A stretch of DNA of 64,000 bases. Source: Bacteroidota bacterium. GTDB lineage: Bacteria > Bacteroidota > Ignavibacteria > Ignavibacteriales > Melioribacteraceae. Shown piece after piece: positions 43,758 through 53,857 of the stretch (position 1 is the first letter of the stretch; each line of letters starts with the position of its first letter). The DNA is taken from positions 62,001 through 126,000 of the forward strand of contig JAHJUE010000028.1 in assembly GCA_018829205.1 (NCBI GenBank), in the 5' to 3' direction. A program made the translations under genes and the position numbers. The notes under the pieces were generated by a model that ran no database searches, was not told the DNA's origin, and worked only from the letters and a program-made list of their open reading frames with translations.

Positions 43758-46166
43758 TTGAAAAAATTTATAACAATTTTTCTAATTACTTTTAGTCTAA
43801 CTTCAGCTCAAAGTTTTACAATAACCGGCAAAGTAACAGACGCCCGGAGCGGCAACCCCTTAAGTTTCGCAAATCTAATTTTATGCGGTACTTCAAAAGG
43901 AACTTCTTCAAATGTAGAAGGCGAATACCAGATCAAACTCGAAAAAGGGAAATACTTTTTCGCAGTTTCTTATATTGGTTTTAAATCAGACACATTGGAA
44001 ATTAATGTAAATCAAAACATGGAAATAAATTTCAGATTGAGTAAAGTATCTATTAATCTTCCTGAAATTACCGTTCTTCCTAAAGAAAATCCCGCGCTCG
44101 AAATTATAAGAAGAACAATTGAAGCAAAACAGAAAAGAAACGAAAACTTAAATTCATACATCTTTACCGCATTTACAAAAGGATTAATAAAAACAACGAA
44201 AGACCTTAATACATCGGGGAACAGGGCAACTATAAGTATAGGCGAAAAAGATACGGCTGATTTGAAAATTACCGGCCTTCTCGAAAATCAAAGCATCGGT
44301 TATTTCAAAAAACCGGATAATTATAAAGAAAAAATTTTAGCGAGAAAACAATCATCAAATTTTTCATCTTCAATTAATATTTTAACAGGCGGCAGAATAG
44401 TACAAAGTTTTTATGAAGATGATATTAAGTTTTTTGACAAACCTCTTTTAAGCCCTATTGCCGACGATGCGCTCGATTATTATTATTTTAACATTGAAGA
44501 TACGGTAGCAAGAGACAATAAAAATATATTTCAAATTAGTTTTACTCCCGATGACGAATCGGATCCCGGTTTTTACGGCACATTGTTTATTGAAGACGTA
44601 TCATTCGCACTTCTTAAAATAGACGCCCATCTGAATGATGCCGCTAATCCGGGCGGAATATTTACAAAAGTAAATGTGTTTCAGCAGTATGTTACTTTTA
44701 ACGATGACATTTATATGCCGATTGATTACAGACTTTTTGTCGAGGGAAATGTTTTAGGCCTCGCGAAGTTCGGATTTGAAATCAACTCCATTATGTATGA
44801 TTATCGTATAAATGAAATTATTGACGACAATGTCTTCGATAAAGCAGTAATTACAGTAAGCACTGATGCCGATAAAAAAGATTCCATTTATTGGAGAAAT
44901 ATTCAGACAATACCAAACACTAATGAAGAATCAATTGCATATAATAGAATTGACAGCCTCGAATCATTGCCGAGAGATTTCTGGAAAGAGTTTTCAATTT
45001 TTTCGAAGAATATTGATGTCACCGAAAATATATCAATACACGGACCGCTAAAATTATACGGATTTAACAGGGTTGAAGGACACCGCTTAAATTTCGGATT
45101 TAATATTGGAGATGTTAAAAACAGAAGATTTGCTTTAGACACGGAAATCGGTTACGGTTTCTCAGACAGAAAATATAAGACCGAGTTTAATACAAGTTAC
45201 TATTTGGGAGAATACCGGATACACAGGCTAAACTTATCCGTATATAATAAAATAGCGGGCCTATTTAACGAAAGTATAAAATATAATAATCTTACATCAT
45301 CAATTTTTAGTCTGATTAGCAAATACGATTTTAGAGATTATTACTATACAAAAGGGTTTGAATTTATATTTAAAAGTGAAGTAACCCAAATACTTAAACT
45401 TGGAGTTGGTTTTGTAAACAGAAAAGATAATTCCGCCCAAGTTAATACGGACTTTTCATTTTTCAATAAGGAAAAAAAATTTCCGGATAATAAACCTGTG
45501 TTTGAAACCAAGATAAACGCCGTAAAAGCATTTCTTTCATTTGACTTCAGAGATTTTATTGAAGACGGCTATTTTAGAAGAAGAATTTCACGTGATAATA
45601 TTCTACCTGAAATTAATGCTGAAGTAATATTCAGCGACAAAAACATTTTGAATAGCGGTCTCAATTTTACAATTTATAAATTTATGGCTAACGGTGAAAT
45701 TTCAATTTCTGATTTACCGCCAATATCTTATGAGATGAACGGAATTTCATCCGAAGGGAATGTGCCTTATCAGCTTCTATATGCATTGCCGGGCAATATC
45801 GAAAGCTCCGGGAAAAGCTTTTCATTCCGCACATTAAAAATCGGGGAAATATTCGGAGATAGAATTTTTACATTCGGTACGGAATTAAATTTGGGCGATA
45901 AACTTTTCAGATTTTTAAGTATTCCCGTTATCAAAGATTTACAGATTCAGATTGGAACTCACTTTAATCTAGCGGTTGCCGGTATTTCAAATCGCAGCAA
46001 AAGTATTCTTCCGGTAAATGATTACAAAATATTTAACCATGCTTTTTATGAGGCTGGTTTCAGTTTAGGGCATATTTTAGTTCCTTTAAAATTTGAGTTT
46101 ACATGGAAGCTTAATTACAGAGGAAATAACAATTTTGTTTTCGGAATTAATACATTTGTATTATAA
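43758..46166 (+). CDS. Outer-membrane protein with CarboxypepD_reg-like and DUF5686 domains
   Basis: An 802-residue protein of Bacteroidota. The signal peptide (FLITFSLTSAQSF) is followed by a carboxypeptidase-regulatory-like Ig domain (ITGKVTDARSGNPLSFANL, then FAVSYIGFKSDTLEI), an N-terminal plug-like part and a beta barrel of about 500 residues (ending FVFGINTFVL). DUF5686 proteins resemble TonB-dependent receptors without a TonB box. The start codon is a TTG (43758) with AAGGA 8 nt upstream; the nearby ATG at 43753 runs straight into a stop. It precedes a GH13 enzyme by 69 nt, so the two might cooperate in glucan uptake. Confidence 0.82.
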   Translation: MKKFITIFLITFSLTSAQSFTITGKVTDARSGNPLSFANLILCGTSKGTSSNVEGEYQIKLEKGKYFFAVSYIGFKSDTLEINVNQNMEINFRLSKVSINLPEITVLPKENPALEIIRRTIEAKQKRNENLNSYIFTAFTKGLIKTTKDLNTSGNRATISIGEKDTADLKITGLLENQSIGYFKKPDNYKEKILARKQSSNFSSSINILTGGRIVQSFYEDDIKFFDKPLLSPIADDALDYYYFNIEDTVARDNKNIFQISFTPDDESDPGFYGTLFIEDVSFALLKIDAHLNDAANPGGIFTKVNVFQQYVTFNDDIYMPIDYRLFVEGNVLGLAKFGFEINSIMYDYRINEIIDDNVFDKAVITVSTDADKKDSIYWRNIQTIPNTNEESIAYNRIDSLESLPRDFWKEFSIFSKNIDVTENISIHGPLKLYGFNRVEGHRLNFGFNIGDVKNRRFALDTEIGYGFSDRKYKTEFNTSYYLGEYRIHRLNLSVYNKIAGLFNESIKYNNLTSSIFSLISKYDFRDYYYTKGFEFIFKSEVTQILKLGVGFVNRKDNSAQVNTDFSFFNKEKKFPDNKPVFETKINAVKAFLSFDFRDFIEDGYFRRRISRDNILPEINAEVIFSDKNILNSGLNFTIYKFMANGEISISDLPPISYEMNGISSEGNVPYQLLYALPGNIESSGKSFSFRTLKIGEIFGDRIFTFGTELNLGDKLFRFLSIPVIKDLQIQIGTHFNLAVAGISNRSKSILPVNDYKIFNHAFYEAGFSLGHILVPLKFEFTWKLNYRGNNNFVFGINTFVL

Positions 46167-46235
46167 GAAATGTATTAATGATTGTTCAGAATAAATTTTA
46201 TATTTTTGATCCAATGAATAATTGATAGGCTGCCG

Positions 46236-48071
46236 ATGCATTCAAAAAAAATTATTGCGTTCATTTTTATAATCTATAATTTCTCGCTTGTTGTTTATTC
46301 GCAATCGCTTCGAGTTGATAAAGTAGAACCGCCCAACTGGTGGTCGGGTATGAAACATAATAAAATTCAATTAATGATATATGGAGAGAACCTTTCCGGA
46401 ATTAAAGCTGAATTTGATTGTGAAAAAGTAAAAGTAAACAAGGTGCATAATTCGGAAAATTCTGCTTATGCGTTTATTGATGTTGAAATACTAAATGAAG
46501 CCGAGGCGGGTACCTACAAACTTTTAATAAATAAAGATAATGAGGAAATTGAAATTCAATATGAATTATTAGAAAGAGAAAAAAATAAAAATATTCAGCA
46601 AGGGTTTTCAAACGAAGATGTAATTTATTTATTAATGCCCGACAGGTTTGTTAACGGAGATGTCACCAACGACAGCGTCAGCGGTTATTATGATTCAATG
46701 CAGTATATAGAAAAACAAAAACGATACGGCGGAGATATTCAAGGCATTATTAATAAACTGGACTATTTAAAGGATTTGGGAATTACGGCAATATGGTGCA
46801 CTCCGCTGGTTGAGAACAATACTTTCAGAAGTTATCACGGTTATGCGGCCACGGATTTTTATAATATCGATCCGCGCTTGGGATGCAACGAACTTTATAA
46901 AAAATTTGTTGACGAATCTCATTCAAAGGGTTTTAAAATAATTATGGATCATGTCGCAAATCATTTCAGCGACGATCATGCGTGGATTAATAACCTTCCC
47001 GCGAAAGACTGGATAAACGGCAGTGTAGAAAATCACCTCAACGCAAATCACAACAAAATGGTTTTTACCGATCTGTATTCAGACAGTTCAATTATAAATC
47101 ATGTTGAAGAAGGATGGTTTACAAATGAGATGCCCGATTTAAATCATGATAATCCGTACGTAGCAAATTATATAATTCAAAATACAATATGGTGGGTTGA
47201 GTATTCCGGTGTTGACGGAATCAGGGAAGATACGTACCCGTACTGCGGTCAAAGGTTTATGGCCAAGTGGGCGTCTGTTCTTTTAAATGAATATCCGGAC
47301 TTGAATATTCTCGGCGAAGTCTGGACGGGCGAACCTGCTTTCCTTGCCGGTTATCAGGGCGGCACAAATCTTAAAAGAGATTTCGATACTAATATTCCAG
47401 CGATTACCGATTTCGCTTTGCGGGATGTATTTGTAAATTATTTGCAAGGCAGCGGCGGACTTTTTAATATCTACAATGTTTTAGCTAAAGATTATCTTTA
47501 CGCCGATCCTGAAAATTTAGTAACATTTATAGACAACCATGATGTTGCCCGCGTTATGTATTTCGCGAAAGACAATGTAGATAAGGCTAAAATTGCATAT
47601 ACAATTTTATTATCTACCAGAGGAATTCCGTCAATATTTTACGGTTCCGAAATCGGAATGGCTTATACTCCCGATCATGGTACCCTGAGGGCTCCGTTTC
47701 CGGGCGGATTTCCGGGGGATGAAAGAGACGCCTTTGATAAGAATGGAAGAAGCGATTATGAGAATATTTTTTCTAATCATTTAAATAATCTTCTTCAAGC
47801 AAGGAGTAAATATAAAGCTCTTCAAAAAGGAAGACTTATTCATTTTCCCCCGGTTGATGAAATGTATGTTTATTTCCGAATATTAGAAGATGAGAAATTG
47901 TTAATAATTATAAATGGCAGCGATGAAGAAAGAGAAGTTAATCTTTCTGGTTATTCTCACCTTCTGAAAAAATATTCTGTTATTAAAAACATCTTAAATG
48001 ATGAGGAATTTACCGAGGTTAATAAAATTAAAATTGGTAAAATGAGCGCCGGTATTTTTGAATTTAAATAA
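46236..48071 (+). CDS. Exported GH13 amylase (neopullulanase/cyclomaltodextrinase SusA-like)
   Basis: A 611-residue glycoside hydrolase. After the signal peptide (FIIYNFSLVVYSQS) lies an N-terminal Ig-like cyclomaltodextrinase domain (RVDKVEPPNWWSGMKHNKIQ), then the GH13 barrel. Catalytic residues are in GVDGIREDTYPY (nucleophile Asp near 333), ILGEVWTGEP (acid/base Glu near 360) and FIDNHDVARV (Asp near 432). This is the SusA type, which cuts starch oligomers in the periplasm. It has AGG upstream but no SusC/D pair is near. A bidirectional terminator follows. Confidence 0.93.
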   Translation: MHSKKIIAFIFIIYNFSLVVYSQSLRVDKVEPPNWWSGMKHNKIQLMIYGENLSGIKAEFDCEKVKVNKVHNSENSAYAFIDVEILNEAEAGTYKLLINKDNEEIEIQYELLEREKNKNIQQGFSNEDVIYLLMPDRFVNGDVTNDSVSGYYDSMQYIEKQKRYGGDIQGIINKLDYLKDLGITAIWCTPLVENNTFRSYHGYAATDFYNIDPRLGCNELYKKFVDESHSKGFKIIMDHVANHFSDDHAWINNLPAKDWINGSVENHLNANHNKMVFTDLYSDSSIINHVEEGWFTNEMPDLNHDNPYVANYIIQNTIWWVEYSGVDGIREDTYPYCGQRFMAKWASVLLNEYPDLNILGEVWTGEPAFLAGYQGGTNLKRDFDTNIPAITDFALRDVFVNYLQGSGGLFNIYNVLAKDYLYADPENLVTFIDNHDVARVMYFAKDNVDKAKIAYTILLSTRGIPSIFYGSEIGMAYTPDHGTLRAPFPGGFPGDERDAFDKNGRSDYENIFSNHLNNLLQARSKYKALQKGRLIHFPPVDEMYVYFRILEDEKLLIIINGSDEEREVNLSGYSHLLKKYSVIKNILNDEEFTEVNKIKIGKMSAGIFEFK

Positions 48072-48072
48072 A

Positions 48073-48110
48073 GTAACGCAGATAATTAATCTGCGTTACC
48101 ATTTTAATAT
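48073..48110. terminator. Bidirectional terminator between convergent genes
   Basis: GTAACGCAGAT (48073-48083) pairs with ATCTGCGTTAC (48089-48099), an 11-bp stem with a 5-nt loop. It lies between the GH13 stop (48071) and the PLP-enzyme stop (48112), with AT-rich tails on both sides. Confidence 0.8.
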
Positions 48111-48111
48111 T

Positions 48112-49329
48112 TTAGTGATGTACTTTTTCTAGCAGACCTGTTTCTTCCATACTTTTTACTATTCTTTCAAAACTTGTGTGAATGTTATTATCAAGCCCCA
48201 CCGAAATTCTAACAAGTCCGTCGCTTAATCCCATAGCAATTTGTTCTTCTTTCGGAATTTCGGAAGAAGTGCTGTGTCCCGGAGAGCTGAATAGTGTTTT
48301 ATAAAAACCTAAACTTACCGCTAAATAACCTACATGATTTTCCTGCATTTTAAACATTAGTTTATCAGCATTTTGAGATGTGCCTGCGTCAACGGCTAGC
48401 ATGCCGCCGTATCCGAATCCTTCATTCATAAGCTCATTCATTAAATTATGCTGCCTGTGAGAAATAAGTCCGGGATAAAAAACATTGAATCCGAGTTTCT
48501 CAATTTCAGTCGCCAAATAAATTCCGTTCTCGCTATGTTTTTTCATTCTTATATGAAGTGAATGCAGATTTTTTAATATACTTGCCGCTCTGTAACTATC
48601 CAGCACAGGTCCCAGCAGCATTGAAGCTCCAGAGTTAATGTCGGTAAGCTCATGAATAAATTCGTTTGTTGAACAAACTGCTCCGGCTACGCAATCGCTT
48701 GTTCCGTTCGCAAACTTCGTTAAACTATATACAACTACATCCGCGCCTAATATAATCGGAGAAATTATCATTGGACTGAAAGTATTATCAACGACAAGTT
48801 TTAAGTTATTAGATTTTGATATAAATGAAAGCTCCGGAATGTCTGCAATCTCTAATAAAGGATTGCTCATCGATTCAGTATAAATTATTTTTGTTTTGGG
48901 AGTTATTGCGCTTTTTACCGCTTCTAGATCAGTAATATTTACGAATTTTACATTTATACCCAATTTGGGTAAAAAGTTTTTTAATAAAGCGTATGTTCCC
49001 CCGTATATTGTCCTGCTCGCAATTATTTCATCGCCGGAACTGCAAATCTGAAAAATTGTACTGCTGATTGCAGACATTCCGGATGATGTTACGATTGCGC
49101 TTTCACTGTCTTCCATTCTGGCTAATGCATCGGAGAGATATTTATTTATCGGGTTCCAGTGACGTGAATATAAGAAGCAGCCTTCAATTTCATGATCGAA
49201 TAATTCTTCCATTTTTTCGGGACTCATAAACGTAAAAGTAGAAGAATCTGTAATTGAAGGATTAACATCGCCGAACTCACCGAATACAAGAAAATCCTGT
49301 ATCATGCTGCCCGGGTCAAATTGTTTCAT
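48112..49329 (-). CDS. Trans-sulfuration PLP enzyme (methionine gamma-lyase/cystathionine gamma-synthase family)
   Basis: A 405-residue Cys/Met-metabolism PLP-dependent enzyme. The PLP lysine is in VVYSLTKFANGTSD near residue 202; other signatures are SRHWNPINKYLSDALARMEDS near 55-75 (cited in part as SRHWNPINKY), SSGMSAIS and ETGLLEK at the end. Members of this fold include methionine gamma-lyase, cystathionine gamma-lyase and O-acetylhomoserine sulfhydrylase. The Lrp-type regulator upstream suggests amino-acid catabolism, favouring methionine lyase, but this is inference. Co-transcribed with the Lrp gene (19-nt gap). Confidence 0.82.
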   Translation of the reverse strand: MKQFDPGSMIQDFLVFGEFGDVNPSITDSSTFTFMSPEKMEELFDHEIEGCFLYSRHWNPINKYLSDALARMEDSESAIVTSSGMSAISSTIFQICSSGDEIIASRTIYGGTYALLKNFLPKLGINVKFVNITDLEAVKSAITPKTKIIYTESMSNPLLEIADIPELSFISKSNNLKLVVDNTFSPMIISPIILGADVVVYSLTKFANGTSDCVAGAVCSTNEFIHELTDINSGASMLLGPVLDSYRAASILKNLHSLHIRMKKHSENGIYLATEIEKLGFNVFYPGLISHRQHNLMNELMNEGFGYGGMLAVDAGTSQNADKLMFKMQENHVGYLAVSLGFYKTLFSSPGHSTSSEIPKEEQIAMGLSDGLVRISVGLDNNIHTSFERIVKSMEETGLLEKVHH

Positions 49330-49348
49330 ATTACCACCTAGTTGTAAT

Positions 49349-49828
49349 TTATTGATTCTTTTGATTTATATTAAAATGAATTTTAGTGCCGTATTTTACG
49401 GTGGATAAAACAAAGGTTGTTTTTATTTTACTAACACCTTCAACCTTTGTTAGTTTCTCTATTAAAAATTTTTCATAACTGTTTATATCTTCTACAGCAA
49501 TTTTTAATAGAAAATCATCATCACCCGCAATGTGATAACATTCAAGCACCTCTTCCATTTTGTTTATCTTTTCTGTAAACAGATCAAGCGAAGGAAGCTG
49601 ATGGGCGGCAAGTGAAACATTTACCATTGCTAATGTACCTCTTCCTACAGATGCCGGATTAACAAGGGCAACGTATTTTTTTATTATCCCGCTGTTTTCA
49701 AGTCTTTTTACTCTCTCAATCATACCCGGAGGCGAAATACCAGCTTCAGCCGCAAGCTGAGCATTTGTAATTTTTGCATTTTCCTGAAGAGTATCTAAAA
49801 TTTTTTTGTCGGTTTTATCTAATTTCAT
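49349..49828 (-). CDS. Lrp/AsnC-family transcriptional regulator
   Basis: A 159-residue regulator. The N-terminal helix-turn-helix is KILDTLQENAKITNAQLAAE with GISPPGMIERVKRLENSGII; the RAM ligand-binding domain holds LECYHIAGDDDFLLKIAVED and VSKIKTTFVLSTVKY. It should bind an amino acid and regulate the adjacent PLP-enzyme gene and possibly itself. Both genes are on the minus strand 19 nt apart. AT-rich sequence with AATAATATCA repeats lies upstream. Confidence 0.95.
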   Translation of the reverse strand: MKLDKTDKKILDTLQENAKITNAQLAAEAGISPPGMIERVKRLENSGIIKKYVALVNPASVGRGTLAMVNVSLAAHQLPSLDLFTEKINKMEEVLECYHIAGDDDFLLKIAVEDINSYEKFLIEKLTKVEGVSKIKTTFVLSTVKYGTKIHFNINQKNQ

Positions 49829-49924
49829 TAATCTGCCTCAAAACAATTCTGAATAAAATAAATAATATCAATAATAATATCAAATAAAATTAGATATAAC
49901 CGAAAAATACTTAAGATAATTAGA

Positions 49925-52237
49925 CTAATTATCCGAATTGGTTAATGAATTAAACTGGTGGTATTTTTTGGAATGTTTTGCCGCCGGGATGTAAAATTTA
50001 AATTTGCTTCCTTTCGATATCGAACTTTCTACAGAAATTTCACCGTTATTTTTTTCCACAAATTCCTTGCAAAGAATTAGTCCTAATCCCGATCCTCTTT
50101 CTTTTGAAGTTCCGTCTGTTGTAAATGAAGAGTCAATTCTGAATAATTTATTTAGTTTAGATTGACTCATTCCAATTCCCGTATCTTCAATTTCAACGTA
50201 AACTTTATCGTCTTTAAGAGAAGCGCGAATATAAATTTTATCATTTGGGTTTGAGAATTTAATAGCGTTTGAAATTAAATTTCTTAAAACGGTATCAATC
50301 ATATTCTTATCGGCAAAAGCAACGGTATAACCGTCAACTTCCGGCACTAGTTCTATTTGTTTTGTAATTGCATTACCGCTGTAAAGTTCAACCGCTTTTT
50401 GAATCATTTCTTTCATGTCTATATTTTCGGGAATAAATTCTATTCTTCCGGTTTGAACCCTTGACCACTGAAGCAGGTTCTCAAGAAGATTCAAAATATT
50501 TTTTGTAGCCTGATACATGTGCGTTGCGTATTCTTTTAATTCTTCTCCGCTGAAATCATCGGAATACTTTGCCATATATTCTGAGAATCCAAGCAGGGAA
50601 GTGAAAGGGCTTCTTAAATCATGCGAAATAATTGAAAAGAACCTGTCTTTATTCTGATTTAAATCCTTCAATTTTTCTTCCGAAAGAATTAATTTTTTAT
50701 TCAGTTCCGTAAGTTCGTCGGCATTGCTCTGAATCAAATTTTTATTGTGCTCAATCTCTTTAATATATTTTTTTATTTCTTCTTCGGCTTTTTTCTGTTC
50801 AGATATATCCTGGAATGTAATTACTGCCCCCACAACAACATCATTTTCAATAACCGGGTTGCATTTATATGCTGTTGGGAAAAACCGGCCGGTTCTTTTC
50901 CAGAAATATTCATCATTTCTATAATGAGTGCTTTTATTTTTTATTGTATCTAAAAAAGCATTCTTGTTTTCTTTATAAGGTTTCCCTTCGGGGTTAAGAT
51001 TATGAATTATTTCGTGAATTGATTTACCAATAAGTTCTTCTGTTTCCCAATCAACCATTTCGGAAGCGGAAGGATTTGCGAAAATAATTTTTCCTTTTAT
51101 ATCTAATCCGAGAATTCCTTCTGCGGCCGAGTTTAATAATAGCTCGTTAAAATGGCTTAAATCGCTGAGTCTTCTGTCTGTATCTACGTGTTCATTTATA
51201 TTTTCGCATACAATTAATACTTTTAAATTTCCCGAATAATCTTCGGTAGCCGAAGCGATTTCTTTTGTCCAAATTACTTCTCCGTTTTTCGCAATTTTCC
51301 GGGAGTTCCACGTTAATTTATCTTCTTTGTTATTTATGCATTTTGATATGTTTTCTTTTATTACAGAGTGGTCTTTATAGCTGGAAATATCTAAGAAGGA
51401 GTATTTTATTAATTCATCTTTTGAATATCCCAATTCATCATAAACCTGATTATTGGCGTTGTGAATAATGTAATCGCTGTCGACCGAGAAAATCATAAGA
51501 GGATTTTTATCAAAAAGATTTCTCAATTGTTTTTCGTTTCTTTGAAGTATTATATCGGAGTTTTTTCTTTCTATTGAAAGCACTAATTGTCTTGCTGCAA
51601 AAGAGATTATTTTTTTTTCATCTTCTGTGAATTTATTATTGTCCAGTTTCTGAATAACTAATGAACCGAGACTTGTTTTATCAGGTTTTAGCAGCGGTAC
51701 GCCCAGCCATTCTGCTGCGTTTTCGGCTGAGGATAAATCACTGTCGTTTATATTTACATTTACCGATACAGCTTTTGTACCTTTATTAAAATTCTCGGCA
51801 AGCGTTTTACCGAATTTTATATTATTAAAATTATCCTTTAAATCATTTTCCGGATGACTATACTCAAATGGGAATTCTAAATTTTCATTAATAGAGGTTG
51901 ATATATAAAAATTTCTTACCGGTATATATTCATTAAGTATGGTGAATAATTTTGAATATAATTCAACAATGCTTTTCGAAAAATACTCGGCTTCCGAAAT
52001 TCTGAAAAGAATATCCGTAAAATTATTATCGGTATGATTTTGAGTTAAATGATACTTAAGCTGCATCAGCAACTGGTTAATCAGGCTCTCAAGATTAAAA
52101 ACAAAGAACTCAATCGCTTCTTTTTCATTAGTATCGGATGAGTCTTTTAATTTTTTACTAAGAGATTCGGTTTCAGAAAGGAGACGCTGCAATGTATCTT
52201 CATACCGAGGTAATGAATATTTAAATTTACCTGACAT
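49925..52237 (-). CDS. PAS-domain sensor histidine kinase (cytosolic)
   Basis: A 770-residue kinase without a clear membrane helix. An N-terminal helical region is followed by a GAF-like domain (about 90-235), two PAS domains (about 250-355 and 365-480, with EDYSGNLKVLIV and VVGAVITFQDISEQKKAEE), a coiled coil, and a HisKA domain with the phospho-acceptor His near 541 in FFSIISHDLRSPFTSLLGF. The HATPase_c domain has NLISNAIKFSNP, DTGIGMSQ and GSGLGLILCKEF. It would sense a cytosolic signal. No response regulator lies next to it, so it is an orphan kinase. Confidence 0.93.
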   Translation of the reverse strand: MSGKFKYSLPRYEDTLQRLLSETESLSKKLKDSSDTNEKEAIEFFVFNLESLINQLLMQLKYHLTQNHTDNNFTDILFRISEAEYFSKSIVELYSKLFTILNEYIPVRNFYISTSINENLEFPFEYSHPENDLKDNFNNIKFGKTLAENFNKGTKAVSVNVNINDSDLSSAENAAEWLGVPLLKPDKTSLGSLVIQKLDNNKFTEDEKKIISFAARQLVLSIERKNSDIILQRNEKQLRNLFDKNPLMIFSVDSDYIIHNANNQVYDELGYSKDELIKYSFLDISSYKDHSVIKENISKCINNKEDKLTWNSRKIAKNGEVIWTKEIASATEDYSGNLKVLIVCENINEHVDTDRRLSDLSHFNELLLNSAAEGILGLDIKGKIIFANPSASEMVDWETEELIGKSIHEIIHNLNPEGKPYKENKNAFLDTIKNKSTHYRNDEYFWKRTGRFFPTAYKCNPVIENDVVVGAVITFQDISEQKKAEEEIKKYIKEIEHNKNLIQSNADELTELNKKLILSEEKLKDLNQNKDRFFSIISHDLRSPFTSLLGFSEYMAKYSDDFSGEELKEYATHMYQATKNILNLLENLLQWSRVQTGRIEFIPENIDMKEMIQKAVELYSGNAITKQIELVPEVDGYTVAFADKNMIDTVLRNLISNAIKFSNPNDKIYIRASLKDDKVYVEIEDTGIGMSQSKLNKLFRIDSSFTTDGTSKERGSGLGLILCKEFVEKNNGEISVESSISKGSKFKFYIPAAKHSKKYHQFNSLTNSDN

Positions 52238-52376
52238 AAATTAGGCTAATTTTAAAGAAAAATTTCGATTAATTCAAAACAAAAAAAAATAAAATTAACA
52301 ATTATAACTATTTAAAACATATCTTCATTTATTATCGCAGAAAAACCACAAAACTTTATATTTTTTTAATTACATC

Positions 52377-53735
52377 TTATTTATAGAAAACCTTATAACT
52401 CCAGCCCGGCATTTCCGCAGTATATTGAGACAAAATCTCTTTTTCCGATTCGTTGAATAAATCTTTAAATTTATCATTAATCAGATCCGAATTTATTTTT
52501 ACCGTTACTGAATTGGGAGATAAATTAAATAGCGCAAATACCTTATTGTTGTTTTTTTGGCGTATAAAAGCAAAAATTGATTTATCGTCATTTGTTTTTA
52601 TTCTTACCAGTTCGCCACCTGATATCCCGTTCCACAAAGCTTCATTGTTTTTTTTCAAATCGAATATTTTTTTTATTACATCATAAAATCTGTGCCTTTT
52701 CCATTCAATTGTGTCCTTTTCAAAAAAATCCAATCGTTTGTTTAATCCTGCTTCTTGTCCGCTGTAAATTAGAGGCATTCCTTCAATAGTTGCGGCAAGT
52801 ACCATAAATGCTTCGGCTCCGTTTCCTAGTCTTTCAAAAACAGTTCCGTTCCAAGTATTTTCATCGTGATTTGTGGTGAAGTTCATTCTGTATGCATCAG
52901 GGTGATATTCTTGTTTTTCTTTTTTTAATCTTTTGTCCAGCGCATTTACATTTTTTTTACCTTTAGCAATTTCATTCATAATATCTTTTAACTGCCAGTT
53001 ATATGTCATATCAAATGCTTTTTCGTGAAGATATGTTTCGGACGCTTCGGCAAGCATAAATACTTTTTTAATTTTATCCAGTTCTTGTCTGGACTCATTC
53101 CAAAATTCAGTTGGAACCATTGCGGCAACGTCGCATCTGTATCCGTCAATATTACATTCGCTTACCCAAAATTTAAGAGCGTCAATCATTGCGCTTCTCA
53201 TTTCATTGTTTTCGTAATTCAAATCTATTACATCGTGCCAGTCAGGAACGGGTGCATAAAAATTTCCAAGTGAATCTTTTGAGTAAAAATCAGGGTTCGT
53301 TTTTGTCCATTCATTATCCCAAGAAGTATGATTTGCTACCCAGTCAATAATTACATACATACCCATTTCATGAATTTTATTCACGAGATCTTTAAATTCA
53401 TCAAGAGTTCCGAATTCGGGGTTAACCGCTTTATAATCTTTAACCGAATAATAACTTCCCAACGTGCCTTTTCTATTTAATTCACCAATAGGATGAATCG
53501 GCATAAACCAGATAATATCAACTCCCATATTCTTTAAATTAGGCAGGTGTTTTTCAAAGGCCTTGAAAGTGCCTTCATTTGTAAATTGACGTAAATTTAC
53601 CTCATATATTGTCGCGTTTTTACTCCATTCCGGGTGAATAATTTCACTTTTTTGCGCGACGGCATTTACCGAAAAAAAAGAAAGTATACATGAAAAAAGA
53701 AAACTAAATTTGTTAAATTTTCTGAATGATGCCAT
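52377..53735 (-). CDS. Exported GH13 alpha-amylase
   Basis: A 452-residue glycoside hydrolase with a signal peptide (FLFSCILSFFSVNAVAQ). GH13 regions are VIIDWVANHTSWD, NIDGYRCDVAAMVP (nucleophile Asp near 202), VFMLAEASE (Glu near 234) and FTTNHDENTW (Asp near 291). The compact C-terminal beta domain ends SYKVFYK. It lacks the N-terminal Ig domain of the other GH13 protein at 46236. It should hydrolyse alpha-glucans outside the cytosol. It is divergent from the AI-2E-type transporter. Confidence 0.92.
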   Translation of the reverse strand: MASFRKFNKFSFLFSCILSFFSVNAVAQKSEIIHPEWSKNATIYEVNLRQFTNEGTFKAFEKHLPNLKNMGVDIIWFMPIHPIGELNRKGTLGSYYSVKDYKAVNPEFGTLDEFKDLVNKIHEMGMYVIIDWVANHTSWDNEWTKTNPDFYSKDSLGNFYAPVPDWHDVIDLNYENNEMRSAMIDALKFWVSECNIDGYRCDVAAMVPTEFWNESRQELDKIKKVFMLAEASETYLHEKAFDMTYNWQLKDIMNEIAKGKKNVNALDKRLKKEKQEYHPDAYRMNFTTNHDENTWNGTVFERLGNGAEAFMVLAATIEGMPLIYSGQEAGLNKRLDFFEKDTIEWKRHRFYDVIKKIFDLKKNNEALWNGISGGELVRIKTNDDKSIFAFIRQKNNNKVFALFNLSPNSVTVKINSDLINDKFKDLFNESEKEILSQYTAEMPGWSYKVFYK

Positions 53736-53857
53736 TTTCTACCTGCTTAATATTGTGTAAATTAAATTTTTGTTAAGAGAAAAATATATTTATAATAAAT
53801 AAAAGAATATTGATATTTTTGAATAATATAAACATTTAAGTTAACAATAGTATTTTA

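Noticed and set aside
49861-49885. Possible CRISPR-like or tandem repeat (AATAATATCA units)
   Set aside because: Only two imperfect, adjacent units in AT-rich sequence; low complexity explains them.
49915-49933. GATAATTA-gac-TAATTATC palindrome at the end of the PAS kinase gene
   Set aside because: It is composed almost only of A and T and overlaps the stop codon; a weak terminator or chance are equally likely.
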